Shown: piece after piece, positions 44,339 to 53,781 of the stretch | Position numbering within the stretch: the stretch's first letter is position 1 | How the letters are laid out: each line of letters opens with the position of its first letter | The notes under the pieces: generated by a model | What the model saw: the letters and a program-made list of their open reading frames with translations, nothing else | Databases searched by the model: none | Told to the model about the DNA's origin: nothing | Source: Phycisphaerales bacterium | GTDB taxonomy: Bacteria; Planctomycetota; Phycisphaerae; Phycisphaerales; SM1A02 | Direction: 5' to 3' | Length of the DNA: 64,000 nucleotides | Assembly (NCBI GenBank): GCA_029260575.1 | Contig: JAJDDB010000001.1 | Location: 1-64,000, forward strand | Translations under genes and position numbers: made by a program

Positions 44339-45538
44339 TCAGTGCAGCACAATCGCAGCGCTCGACACCAGCACGTGCCCCTGATCATCGCACGCCTGAC
44401 GATAATCGATCAGTTCCAATGCCTTCGGTTTGGCCAATTGCAGGACCGCAGCCATATTCCCGACACTGCACCATCGCGTGGGATTCTTGTTCCACTTCAT
44501 CGCGCCGATGAATTCCTCCGCATCGCCGCTCAGAAATTTCGCAAGCATGTCGCGATCGTGTCGTTCGACATCGAATTTGCGCTGATCATCCACCGGCCGA
44601 GGCTCACCGAACTGCGGACCGACATGACTCAGATCCGATGACGCAATAAAGAACGTCGTCCCGCCGACTTCGTCAAGCGTTTCGCGCAGTGCATCGACAA
44701 ATTGCTCTGTTGTCGTCCGCTCGCCGTCGTCATCAAGCATCGGCGCAAACGGATCCGGCAGCAGCGCCGCAACAACCGGCACGTTGCCGAAGAAGTATTG
44801 AATCCACGGTAGCTGCAGTTCAATGGAATGTTCCGGCAGGTGATCAAGCTGATCGACAATATACGGCCGTCCGAGCTTGTCTTTCATTGCGCTGACAACG
44901 ACATCATCAGCGGGGCACGTCCCCAACGGCGATTGGAATCCATACTCAGAGCCCACCACTCCATCGCCCATCCCGAAATGGTTGGTGCCGAGAATTACAA
45001 CGCGATCAGGCGGGTCCATATCACGCAGCGCGTAGTACGCCGCAGCAAAATTCGGCCAACCGCGTTCGTAATCAAGATGCGGCGCAACCAGGCCAATCAC
45101 CGGCTCCTCAAGTTCCGGATCTTCGGTCTGTTCGATATACGAATCGAGCTGCGCGCGACACGCCTCTTCCGACTCGCCGAGCATCGCCGAGGCTATCGCT
45201 GGAAACGCACCCGCATCGGCCACCCGCTGTTTGCACTGTTTCTCCAGCTCCTCGAAGTTCGGACCCCACAACAAACCAACTCGATCAAGTCCCTCAGCCA
45301 GCTTGGCAAGTTGCTCGGCGGGTGCGGATAACTGCTCTGCGATTTCCTCCACTGTCAGCTCACCGCGGAACGCCTGCAATGCCTTAAGCGCCTGCGGAGG
45401 AATCACCACAGTTTCCTTGCTCAGCATCATCGGATCCCGCAGCGCAATCAGTGTCTGGTCATCCTTCTTTATGGGCATCGGCTGGATCGGCCGGATGTGC
45501 GGCTTTTGAAGATGTTCGGGCACTGGAGTCGTGGTCAT
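44339..45538 (-). CDS. amrB: AmmeMemoRadiSam system protein B / MEMO family
   Basis: The 399-residue product has a 140-residue N-terminal extension (KDDQTLIALRDPMMLSKETV) and then the MEMO1-family core: VIGLVAPHLDYERGWPNFAA, RVVILGTNHFGMGD, GTCPADDVVVSAMKD, HSIELQLPWIQYFF and FIASSDLSHVGPQFG. These histidines line a metal-dioxygenase-like pocket. In many prokaryotes MEMO occurs with an AMMECR1 protein and a radical-SAM enzyme; neither is next to it here. Its biochemical role is unsettled. It lies about 100 bp upstream of dtd on the same strand. Confidence 0.85.
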   Translation of the reverse strand: MTTTPVPEHLQKPHIRPIQPMPIKKDDQTLIALRDPMMLSKETVVIPPQALKALQAFRGELTVEEIAEQLSAPAEQLAKLAEGLDRVGLLWGPNFEELEKQCKQRVADAGAFPAIASAMLGESEEACRAQLDSYIEQTEDPELEEPVIGLVAPHLDYERGWPNFAAAYYALRDMDPPDRVVILGTNHFGMGDGVVGSEYGFQSPLGTCPADDVVVSAMKDKLGRPYIVDQLDHLPEHSIELQLPWIQYFFGNVPVVAALLPDPFAPMLDDDGERTTTEQFVDALRETLDEVGGTTFFIASSDLSHVGPQFGEPRPVDDQRKFDVERHDRDMLAKFLSGDAEEFIGAMKWNKNPTRWCSVGNMAAVLQLAKPKALELIDYRQACDDQGHVLVSSAAIVLH

Positions 45539-45933
45539 GGAGCCATCCGAGAATCATGGGGGGTCAATTGAAAGAAAACCGCTATGAGCAAACATACACC
45601 TGCAGCGATCAAGAGACTGAGCATACTCCGCTGAACCTGCGCCGAACAGGCATTTGCCCCATCGAACATACAAATCAGCATCAGTCCGAGAATGCTCAGC
45701 ATTCACCCCCCGATGCGAGGCATCTATGGAATTCATTTTGACAGGCAATACGATCGGATCACGGTCGTTCAGTCTCTACGGCGGATTGCTGGAAAGACCC
45801 GGTGTTTTTGCCGTTTGAGCGTTGGGGAGGGGTATTCTCAGGCCGATGATCTTTCGCAAGCCCCTATCGCGGCCGACACGTGTTGATGTAAGTACCTGTA
45901 AAACAAGATTTTGTGCAGGCGGGAGAACAATCC
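45539..45933. other. Divergent intergenic region
   Basis: This 395-bp gap separates the minus-strand MEMO gene from the plus-strand lipoprotein gene. It has no supported gene, RNA or repeat. Both promoters must be here; none is close enough to consensus to mark. Confidence 0.3.
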
Positions 45934-47823
45934 ATGCGACAGAAAATCACCCTTTTGGCAACTCTCTGCGTGAGCGCATCGCTCATTCTGATCGGTTGTG
46001 AGCAATCCGGCCCGGCCGCTGGCGAAGCATCCGCTGAAACAGCCTCCGCGACCAAGAACGTCAGTTCTGACGCTGCAATCACCGTTGAAAAGACACCAGC
46101 AGCAGCAGAAAAATCGGCGGCGACCAAGACGGAGTCGACCAAGTCAAAGCCAGCGAGCACTGCTTCTGCTGATGGCGGTCCCGATCCCACTCATATTGAC
46201 TACAACGATCTTGCGGCTGGTCTCACAAACCCCGGCGATGCCAAGCCGATCAAACGCGCCAACTTCAACGAGGACAATGTCGCTGGCGAGCTGACCGTTC
46301 GAGCCGAACCAGAAGCGCTGGACCTCGGCGAGATACCCACCGGCGATGCCAAAACTGGAATTGTCAAACTCGTCAACTTCGGCAGCGAAGCTGTAAAGGT
46401 CGTCGACTGCAAGAGCAGTTGCGGCTGCACCGCTGCGAAATGCCCGCGCAACAAAATCATCGAGCCCGGCCAGTCGGTCGATGTTGAAATCAAAATGAGC
46501 GCCGGCAATAAGCCGCAGACCATAACCAAGGTCATGCGCTTCATGATCGAGGGACAGCCGCAGTTGCCGCTGTCCGTTTCATCGCAAGCAGTCAGCTACG
46601 TGCTCGCTGAGCCGTGGACGATTGACAAGGACAAGGATGAAGCCGAAGGCCGATCGACTGGTACGGTCACTTTGAACTCAAAAGACGAAGTAGGTTTTCG
46701 CGTTCTTCGAATGCACCCCCCGATCGTTGAAGATTTTGGTTCAGACAGCCTCGCCAAGCACGAAATCAACCTTGATTGGGAACGCTGGGAAGAACTCGGT
46801 TCCACGCGCCGCCTGACTTTTTACACCGATCACCCGAAATGCGACAAGATCTTTGTCAACGTGCAGGCCATTTACAAGCCTGTCAACCGTGGCAATCAGG
46901 TCGCCCAAAACAACAACACCAACCCGGCAGTGCCGACCCAGACGGGTGGCGCTCTGAAGCCCGTCGATGGTCGTGAATTCAATCCGCCCAAGCCCGAATA
47001 CATCCAGCCGGCGAACAACGCACTGCTGCTCATCAAGAATGGCAACGCTGACAAGCTGATCGAACTGATCGACTCCGGCGAAGTCGATCTCGAAGAACAG
47101 GATCGGACCGGCGCAACCCTTCTCGCGCTTGCAGCACACAACGGCCAACTCGAAATCGTCTCACAGCTTGTCGCACTTGGTGCTGATGTCGAAGCTCGTG
47201 ATCGCATCGGCAAGACCCCGCTTATGTGGGCTGGTCATGCCAAGGACGTCAATATTATCCGTGAATTGCTCAATGCCGGCGCCGATATCCGTGCTCGTGA
47301 CTCGGTCGTCGGCACCGCACTCTCCTGGACAGCTGGTTTCGGCGATGGCGCATCCGTTCGCACTCTCATCGAAGCTGGTTCGGATGTGAACGTCGGCGGC
47401 ACAATGGGCTTCACACCGCTGATCTGGGCGGCACTCACAGGTGAAGCTGAATCCGTCACCGCGCTTCTCGAAGCTGGCGCAGATGCTGAAGTCAAGGACA
47501 TGACGCCCGCTGGTTCGACGCCGCTCATGCATGCTTCACAGACCGGCAATGCGGACAACGTCAAGGCGCTCATCGAGCATGGCGCAAAGATTGAAGCAAC
47601 CGATCGCGAAGGCAAGACGGCGCTGCTAGTCGCTTCGGAAAAGTCCGGCGGCGACCTCAAGACCGTCAAGACGCTCGTTGAAGCTGGTGCTGATATCACC
47701 GCGACCGATCTGCGTGGCCGTAATGCTCTGGACCTGGCGCAAATGCGAACTGATCCGCGTTCTTCTGAAGTCCTTGAATACCTTGAGTCGCTTTTGACCA
47801 ACACCGAAAGCGACAAGGAGTAG
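45934..47823 (+). CDS. Lipoprotein with DUF1573 domain and ankyrin repeats
   Basis: The 629-residue product starts MRQKITLLATLCVSASLILI and has the lipobox LIGC, so it is a lipoprotein. A low-complexity Ala/Thr/Lys linker follows. Residues about 115-230 are DUF1573 (LDLGEIPTGDAKTGIVKLVN, CKSSCGCTAAKCPRNKIIEPG), an Ig-like domain. Residues about 360-620 hold six or seven ankyrin repeats (GATLLALAAHNGQLEIVSQL, GKTPLMWAGHAKDVNIIREL, GSTPLMHASQTGNADNVKAL). Ankyrins outside the cytoplasm are uncommon, and the fusion suggests a protein-binding role at the membrane. A terminator follows the stop. Confidence 0.85.
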   Translation: MRQKITLLATLCVSASLILIGCEQSGPAAGEASAETASATKNVSSDAAITVEKTPAAAEKSAATKTESTKSKPASTASADGGPDPTHIDYNDLAAGLTNPGDAKPIKRANFNEDNVAGELTVRAEPEALDLGEIPTGDAKTGIVKLVNFGSEAVKVVDCKSSCGCTAAKCPRNKIIEPGQSVDVEIKMSAGNKPQTITKVMRFMIEGQPQLPLSVSSQAVSYVLAEPWTIDKDKDEAEGRSTGTVTLNSKDEVGFRVLRMHPPIVEDFGSDSLAKHEINLDWERWEELGSTRRLTFYTDHPKCDKIFVNVQAIYKPVNRGNQVAQNNNTNPAVPTQTGGALKPVDGREFNPPKPEYIQPANNALLLIKNGNADKLIELIDSGEVDLEEQDRTGATLLALAAHNGQLEIVSQLVALGADVEARDRIGKTPLMWAGHAKDVNIIRELLNAGADIRARDSVVGTALSWTAGFGDGASVRTLIEAGSDVNVGGTMGFTPLIWAALTGEAESVTALLEAGADAEVKDMTPAGSTPLMHASQTGNADNVKALIEHGAKIEATDREGKTALLVASEKSGGDLKTVKTLVEAGADITATDLRGRNALDLAQMRTDPRSSEVLEYLESLLTNTESDKE

Positions 47824-47875
47824 TCCTCAGCCTCCCAGCCCTGCCCCCGCAGGGTTATATCAACATGTTCAGGTT

Positions 47876-47914
47876 CCGGAGCGTCTCCTGCGAGGCGCTC
47901 CGGCCTGCGTTTTG
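47876..47914 (+). terminator. Hairpin terminator after the DUF1573-ankyrin gene
   Basis: CCGGAGCGTCTC (47876-47887), loop CTGC, GAGGCGCTCCGG (47892-47903) form a 12-bp stem with one T-G wobble, followed by CCTGCGTTTT. The T-run is short and offset, so it is probably a moderate terminator. Confidence 0.6.
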
Positions 47915-48007
47915 GACTCCATAAAAACCGGCATGACACCGCCGAAACTGCTGATACCATGGGTGATTGCAACTCCACGATTTTGAATTTTCCAGGAGAA
48001 TCGTCCC

Positions 48008-49555
48008 ATGACGACCACCGCAACACGCACTGCAGGCTCTACCCAGCAGGCCTACGAAACGCTCCTCAAACTTGCCCGCGACGCCCAGCAGCTGCACGCA
48101 ACTCTTGAGATCATGCACTGGGATCAGGAGGTCAAAATGCCCGCCCGCGGTGTCGAGTACCGCAGCAAACAGATCGCCCAACTCGCGCGCATTCATCACG
48201 AAGCCGCAACTGATAAACGAATCGGCGAATTGCTCAGCGAGTGTGAATCCGATTCCTCGCTCACCAGCGATCCACGCAGTATCGAAGCAGTCAACATCCG
48301 TGAACTCCGCCGTGTGTACGACCGCAGAACCAAACTGCCGACCGAGCTCATCGAAGAAGAAGCACGACTGTCCAGCGTCGGCCAGCACACATGGGCACGC
48401 GCGCGCAAGAATTCCGACTTCAGCGAATTCAAACCGATGCTCAAGGACATCATTACCCTGCTCCGCCGAAAAGCTGATTGTTTCGGCTGGGCCCCCGGCG
48501 GCGAACCGTGGGATGCCCTTGCAGAAGACTACGAACCGGGATGCACCGCAGCGGATGTCGAGAAAGTCTTCACTCCGCTTCGTGATCGTCTCGTTACCTT
48601 GCTCAACGATCTCATGGGCAGCTCCAATCCACCGAGCAACGCCTTCAATGCGAAGATCATCCCCATTGAAAATCAGCGCCAGTTCGTACGCTTCGTTGCT
48701 GAAGCAATCGGATTCGATTTCGACCGCGGGCGCATCGACATCTCCACACATCCGTTCTGTAGCGGCACGCACTGCAACGATGTCCGCATCACCACGCGCT
48801 TCCACGAGAACAACGTTAACGATGCGCTCGGCAGCACGATGCACGAATGTGGACACGGCATCTACGAACAGGGCCTGCTTGAACAGCACATCGGCACGCC
48901 TATGGGCGAGTCCGTCTCGCTGGGCATCCACGAAAGCCAAAGCCGAATGTGGGAAAACCAGGTCGGCAGATCTCAGGCGTTCTGGAAATGGTGCTATCCG
49001 AAGATGCCCGAACACCTTAGTGGCGCGGTCAAAGACCTTTCCTTTGACGATGTTTACGGCGCAGTCAATATCGTCAAACCGGATTTCATCCGCGTGGAAG
49101 CTGATGAAGCCACCTACAACATGCACATTATGGTTCGCTTCGAAATCGAACGCGGAATCATCGCGGGCGATATCAACGTCGATGACATTCCCGAAGTTTG
49201 GAACGAGAAGTACAAGCAATACCTCAACATTGATGTGCCCAATGATGCAAAGGGCTGCCTGCAGGACATCCACTGGTCAATGGGTTCAATGGGTTACTTC
49301 CCAACGTACACCTTCGGCAACCTTTACGCAGCACAGTTCTTCGAGAAGGCGCTCGATGATATGCCCGACCTGTACGCGCAATTTGAAAAAGGCAAGTTCG
49401 ATGCACTGCGCACCTGGTTGAATGAAAACATTCACGCACACGGCCAGCGCTATCGTGCTGCCGAACTCTGCGAACACGTCACCGGCAAGCCGCTTAGCGC
49501 TGATCCGCTGCTGCGCCATCTCGAAGGCAAGCTCCGCCCAATCTACGGCGTGTGA
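48008..49555 (+). CDS. M32-family metallocarboxypeptidase
   Basis: The 515-residue product has the family opening (ETLLKLARDAQQLHATLEIM HWDQEV in two parts) and the zinc-site motif HECGH at residues 279-283 (GSTMHECGHGIYEQG), a valid HExxH. Further family markers are GVSxGIHESQSR-like SVSLGIHESQSRMWENQVGR and GSMGYFPTYTFGNLYAAQ. Length is as expected (about 500). It removes C-terminal amino acids from peptides in the cytoplasm; no signal peptide is present. A strong terminator follows at 49605. The ribosome site is CAGGAG in front of the ATG. Confidence 0.93.
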   Translation: MTTTATRTAGSTQQAYETLLKLARDAQQLHATLEIMHWDQEVKMPARGVEYRSKQIAQLARIHHEAATDKRIGELLSECESDSSLTSDPRSIEAVNIRELRRVYDRRTKLPTELIEEEARLSSVGQHTWARARKNSDFSEFKPMLKDIITLLRRKADCFGWAPGGEPWDALAEDYEPGCTAADVEKVFTPLRDRLVTLLNDLMGSSNPPSNAFNAKIIPIENQRQFVRFVAEAIGFDFDRGRIDISTHPFCSGTHCNDVRITTRFHENNVNDALGSTMHECGHGIYEQGLLEQHIGTPMGESVSLGIHESQSRMWENQVGRSQAFWKWCYPKMPEHLSGAVKDLSFDDVYGAVNIVKPDFIRVEADEATYNMHIMVRFEIERGIIAGDINVDDIPEVWNEKYKQYLNIDVPNDAKGCLQDIHWSMGSMGYFPTYTFGNLYAAQFFEKALDDMPDLYAQFEKGKFDALRTWLNENIHAHGQRYRAAELCEHVTGKPLSADPLLRHLEGKLRPIYGV

Positions 49556-49604
49556 TTCCGACTCCTGTTCCCTCATGGGAAAGACATACAGAATCAACAT
49601 CAAA

Positions 49605-49632
49605 GCCCGGGACTCCTGTCCCGGGGTTTTTC
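49605..49632 (+). terminator. Rho-independent terminator after the M32 peptidase
   Basis: CCCGGGAC (49606-49613), loop TCCT, GTCCCGGG (49618-49625) form a perfect 8-bp GC-rich stem followed by GTTTTTC. This is a textbook terminator and it ends the carboxypeptidase transcript 50 bp after its stop. Confidence 0.9.
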
Positions 49633-49677
49633 TTGCGCGCCCGACTATCATGAATGTGTCCATTTCGGAGCTACTCA

Positions 49678-50703
49678 ATGAGCAATCGACCCGCAATTCA
49701 CCTCAGTTCTGCTCTCATTGCCATCACGCTGCTGCTCAGCGCCTGCGTTGAACGCAAAGAGACGCTCGTCATCAATCACGATGGCAGCGTGCACATAAAC
49801 GTCGAGCACAGCTCCGACAGCGAACACGACCTCATGGACGGCGATGCGCCCCCCGCTCTCGATCGCGGCTGGTTCGTCGAACGTTCAGTTGAAGAAAAAG
49901 AAGACGGCGAACAAACTCACATCCTTACCGCCGAAGCGAACTTCCTGCCCGGCGAAGCGCTGCCGGACAACTACGCGTCTGTGCTCGATCCCTATCCCGA
50001 CACTAACCTGCAATTCCCGACCACCGTTGAATGGGAAGATCGTCGCGACGGTATCTACTGTCACGTCAGCAGAATCTACGAAGCCCGACCCTGGGCGTAT
50101 CTCGAGCGCCCGCGGGCTCTGCTCGAAAAGCGGGTCAAAGACATTGTCGACCGCGATGTCAAAGACATGTCTCCAGCCGAGCGCGCGACAGTACTGAACA
50201 TGGTCGCCCGCGTTGAACTCTTGAAGATTGAATCATTTGCCAAAGCCTCGTTTGATGATATTGCCCCTGAGATGCCCCAGGATCTGTGGCTGCGCATGCG
50301 TCGCAACATCAAGGATGCAATCGACGCGTTCGACACCGCACGTCTGGTCGAAATACTGGCTGAAGATGAAGGCGTGTTCGACGAAACAGAACTTGTCATC
50401 GAACAGCAGAAACTCGAAAACGCTGCCATCGAAGCTATGCACCGCGCGCTGGGCGACACATCATGGTTCGGAGCCGGCGCATCAAACTCGTTTATGGATC
50501 GCTACACACGCCACCACAGATTCTTTGAAATCACTGAAGACCTCGGCGATGAGAAATTCGAAATCACCATCGAAATGCCCGGCGAGATCATCGCGCACAA
50601 CGCAGACAAAGTAAACGGCAACCGCGCAACATGGGAGTTCTCCGGCGATTTCATCCGCGACCGCACACACCAACTTCTCGTCACATCCCGCCTGCCACAA
50701 TAA
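49678..50703 (+). CDS. Lipoprotein of unknown function
   Basis: The 341-residue product starts MSNRPAIHLSSALIAITLLL and has a lipobox LLSAC, so it is lipid-anchored. It then reads VERKETLVINHDGSVHINVE, a pattern seen in exported planctomycete proteins, followed by a mixed alpha/beta body with an acidic helical middle (IVEILAEDEGVFDETELVIE split by a few residues). No named domain was recognised. The upstream ATG at 49654 is unlikely because it lies only 22 bp after the terminator T-run and lacks a ribosome site; GGAG stands 8 bases before 49678. Confidence 0.75.
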   Translation: MSNRPAIHLSSALIAITLLLSACVERKETLVINHDGSVHINVEHSSDSEHDLMDGDAPPALDRGWFVERSVEEKEDGEQTHILTAEANFLPGEALPDNYASVLDPYPDTNLQFPTTVEWEDRRDGIYCHVSRIYEARPWAYLERPRALLEKRVKDIVDRDVKDMSPAERATVLNMVARVELLKIESFAKASFDDIAPEMPQDLWLRMRRNIKDAIDAFDTARLVEILAEDEGVFDETELVIEQQKLENAAIEAMHRALGDTSWFGAGASNSFMDRYTRHHRFFEITEDLGDEKFEITIEMPGEIIAHNADKVNGNRATWEFSGDFIRDRTHQLLVTSRLPQ

Positions 50704-50724
50704 TCGTGACATCACAACCCATGA

Positions 50725-51078
50725 ATCGGCGCTGCACAAGACCTTGCAACTCCCAAGAAAAAACCCAATGCAATCGCTTATGTCCAGTCGCCGTATCGGG
50801 TCGTAACTGATGCCGATTGTAAATCTTTCAATCGGCGATGGTCACTTGAGGTTACGGAAGTTCATGATCTTGCCGGCAGTTTATTGTCGCCGATTGCAAT
50901 TGATGGACAGGACGAAACGCAGTTTCTTGTTCACGATGACAACAAGCCACCGACGTACTACTTCATCAGTTTCCTCGGCGCACAGTTTGACTACCCGGAT
51001 TCGAATATTCCGATCTACCACCGATTCGATTCAGAATCACAGATGGCCTTCATGTGCTTCGGCGTTCAAATCGAATGA
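50725..51078 (+). pseudogene. Coding-like remnant without a start codon
   Basis: From the stop at 50722-50724 the plus-strand frame stays open for 117 codons to the TGA at 51076. It reads as a plausible folded protein: AIAYVQSPYRVVTDADCKSF, NRRWSLEVTEVHDLAGSLLS, then GAQFDYPDSNIPIYHRFDSE. No ATG, GTG or TTG with a ribosome site opens it; the first ATG in frame is not before 50884. It is probably the 3' part of a lost gene. The family is unknown. Confidence 0.35.
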
Positions 51079-51091
51079 AGCAGACCCGTTG

Positions 51092-52282
51092 TCACCGTGG
51101 CGTCTTCGCGATGAAACTCTTGGTCTCTGCCTGTATCAACCCGCCCGGCAGACACCACACTCCCGCCACCGGCGCAGGCGCACTGCACCCCGTCACCTGT
51201 GGCAGCGTGATTGCGACTCCATCTGCGCTCAGCGCCCCGAGCACAGCCATGCACGCAGCTTCCCGCGCTTCAATCGCAATACCAAGCACATCAGTCTCCT
51301 GCACAACTGCTGCACACCGCTGATCCAGCAACTGCACCAGTAAGCGATGTTTCGCGCCCCCCCCTGCCACATAAATCTCATCGACAGACTGTTGCTGCAG
51401 CACATCACTGATGCAACCCGCCACCGCCCACACAGCGCTTGCTGCAAGATCTTCCGCAGACAGCTTCCGCAGATGCTTCGTCACCCACGCAATTGTTTCA
51501 TCGCCGGTGCCGAGCGATCTGCCATGCGCAGCCTGCGCCACAAGCGCGCTGCGCAATTCTTCCGCTGCTTCGGCAACAACATTGCCCGATTGCGCAACCC
51601 GATCTTCATCATCATAATTCACGCCCAGTGCCTCGCGCGCCACAGCATCGAGAACCTGATTGCACGCACACACATCAAACCCCTGCATATCCCGCAACTG
51701 CGCTTCATCATCGCCCGCAGGCAACACAGTCATGTTGCAATACCCGCCGAGGTTCACAATCGCCCGACGTTTGTGTGCATCACGAAACAACACCCAGTCA
51801 CCAATCGGCGTGATCGGCGCCCCCTGTCCGCCTGCTGCCAGATCTGCCTGACGAAGATCATGCACAACCGGACACCCAAACCGCTGCGCAATCGGCCAGG
51901 CATTCATCAACTGCCACGACAACGGCGGATCATGAAACACCGTCTGCCCATGCACACACACAAGATGCAGTGCATCGCCACCAATCAACTCCCCAATCAC
52001 ATCCGCATGCAGCTCACCGAACTCGTGCGCGTACCACGCAAACTCACCCGCAGAAATCCGTGACTGCGCCGCTGCGCCGCGCAGCGGGCCGCTCAACGTC
52101 CCCAGTGGCCGACTGCTATGCCGCACAAGCTCCGCATGCATCGCAGAACCATGCCCCGCAACACGAACCAGCGCTGCATCAATCCCATCGATGCTCGTGC
52201 CCGTCATCACTCCCACAACATGCCGAACCGCTGACCGGTCCGACGTCCGATTATCGCCGCGTGTTGAAGCTCCCATCGTCAT
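51092..52282 (-). CDS. anmK: Anhydro-N-acetylmuramic acid kinase
   Basis: The 396-residue product starts at the ATG at 52282, which has AGAGG upstream; the open frame continues 109 codons further but without family likeness. AnmK motifs are clear: GVMTGTSIDGIDAALVRV (phosphate-binding glycine loop), HGQTVFHDPPLSWQL, GAPITPIGDWVLFRD, IVNLGGYCNMTVLP and YVAGGGAKHRLLVQLL. It phosphorylates and opens 1,6-anhydro-MurNAc from recycled peptidoglycan to give MurNAc-6-phosphate. This implies at least some peptidoglycan turnover in the organism. It is divergent from the sugar-nucleotide gene at 52482. Confidence 0.93.
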   Translation of the reverse strand: MTMGASTRGDNRTSDRSAVRHVVGVMTGTSIDGIDAALVRVAGHGSAMHAELVRHSSRPLGTLSGPLRGAAAQSRISAGEFAWYAHEFGELHADVIGELIGGDALHLVCVHGQTVFHDPPLSWQLMNAWPIAQRFGCPVVHDLRQADLAAGGQGAPITPIGDWVLFRDAHKRRAIVNLGGYCNMTVLPAGDDEAQLRDMQGFDVCACNQVLDAVAREALGVNYDDEDRVAQSGNVVAEAAEELRSALVAQAAHGRSLGTGDETIAWVTKHLRKLSAEDLAASAVWAVAGCISDVLQQQSVDEIYVAGGGAKHRLLVQLLDQRCAAVVQETDVLGIAIEAREAACMAVLGALSADGVAITLPQVTGCSAPAPVAGVWCLPGGLIQAETKSFIAKTPR

Positions 52283-52364
52283 ATGCGAATCCTCTTTCAC
52301 CGATGACGATCCCACAACCTGCCGACAACGTAAATCGGATATCCTCTGCTGGCGTATTGAACCC

Positions 52365-52449
52365 CCCCGGCTGACCGGGGGTTGACCGACGCACTTGGAT
52401 AACGCGAGATTCTCGCAACGCTCAACGATCCCCCGGGCAAATCGGGGGC
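52365..52449. promoter_or_regulatory. Three closely spaced inverted repeats in the anmK/UXS divergent gap
   Basis: CCCCCGG-CTGA-CCGGGGG (52365-52382) and CCCCCG..CGGGGG (52431-52449) flank a 13-bp palindrome GCGAGATTCTCGC (52405-52417). All sit in the 199-bp gap between the divergent anmK and decarboxylase-like genes. They could be operators, or a terminator for neither strand since no T-runs follow. Confidence 0.4.
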
Positions 52450-52481
52450 GAAATGAACCAAAAACCAACAGCCCACACCCC

Positions 52482-53462
<981 letters not shown>

Positions 53463-53781
53463 TCCCGGCAGCCACTGATCGATTTTATCTTTTGACGAAT
53501 CACATCATTGTCGTTTGTCTATGCAGGTTGCTCTCACGCGCCCAAAGAAGTCTGCCCCCCTTTGCTGTCGTGACGAGCATCGGTTCCTGTTGTACTGCCG
53601 TCTCCATGGAATTGCCTTTGCGGCCATGCAAACATCGTTTTCCATGGCATACTTTCTGCAGCCCGGCAGTTCTTCTCACCTGTCTGCCCGCCCATCTGGA
53701 GCCGTCATACACTACCCACAGCCGATCGCGGCCTCAGACAAACGATTTCTAACGCACTCAATTTGCAGTAGCACATCCATT
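53463..53781. other. Intergenic region before the subtilase
   Basis: This 319-bp gap is open in the subtilase frame from 53515, but that part lacks a signal peptide and family likeness. Nothing else is seen. Confidence 0.3.

Noticed and set aside
47855-49273. 472-codon minus-strand open frame and 449-codon plus-strand frame over the M32 peptidase
   Set aside because: Both are shadows of the peptidase gene: they lack family motifs, and the peptidase frame has HECGH and a terminator.
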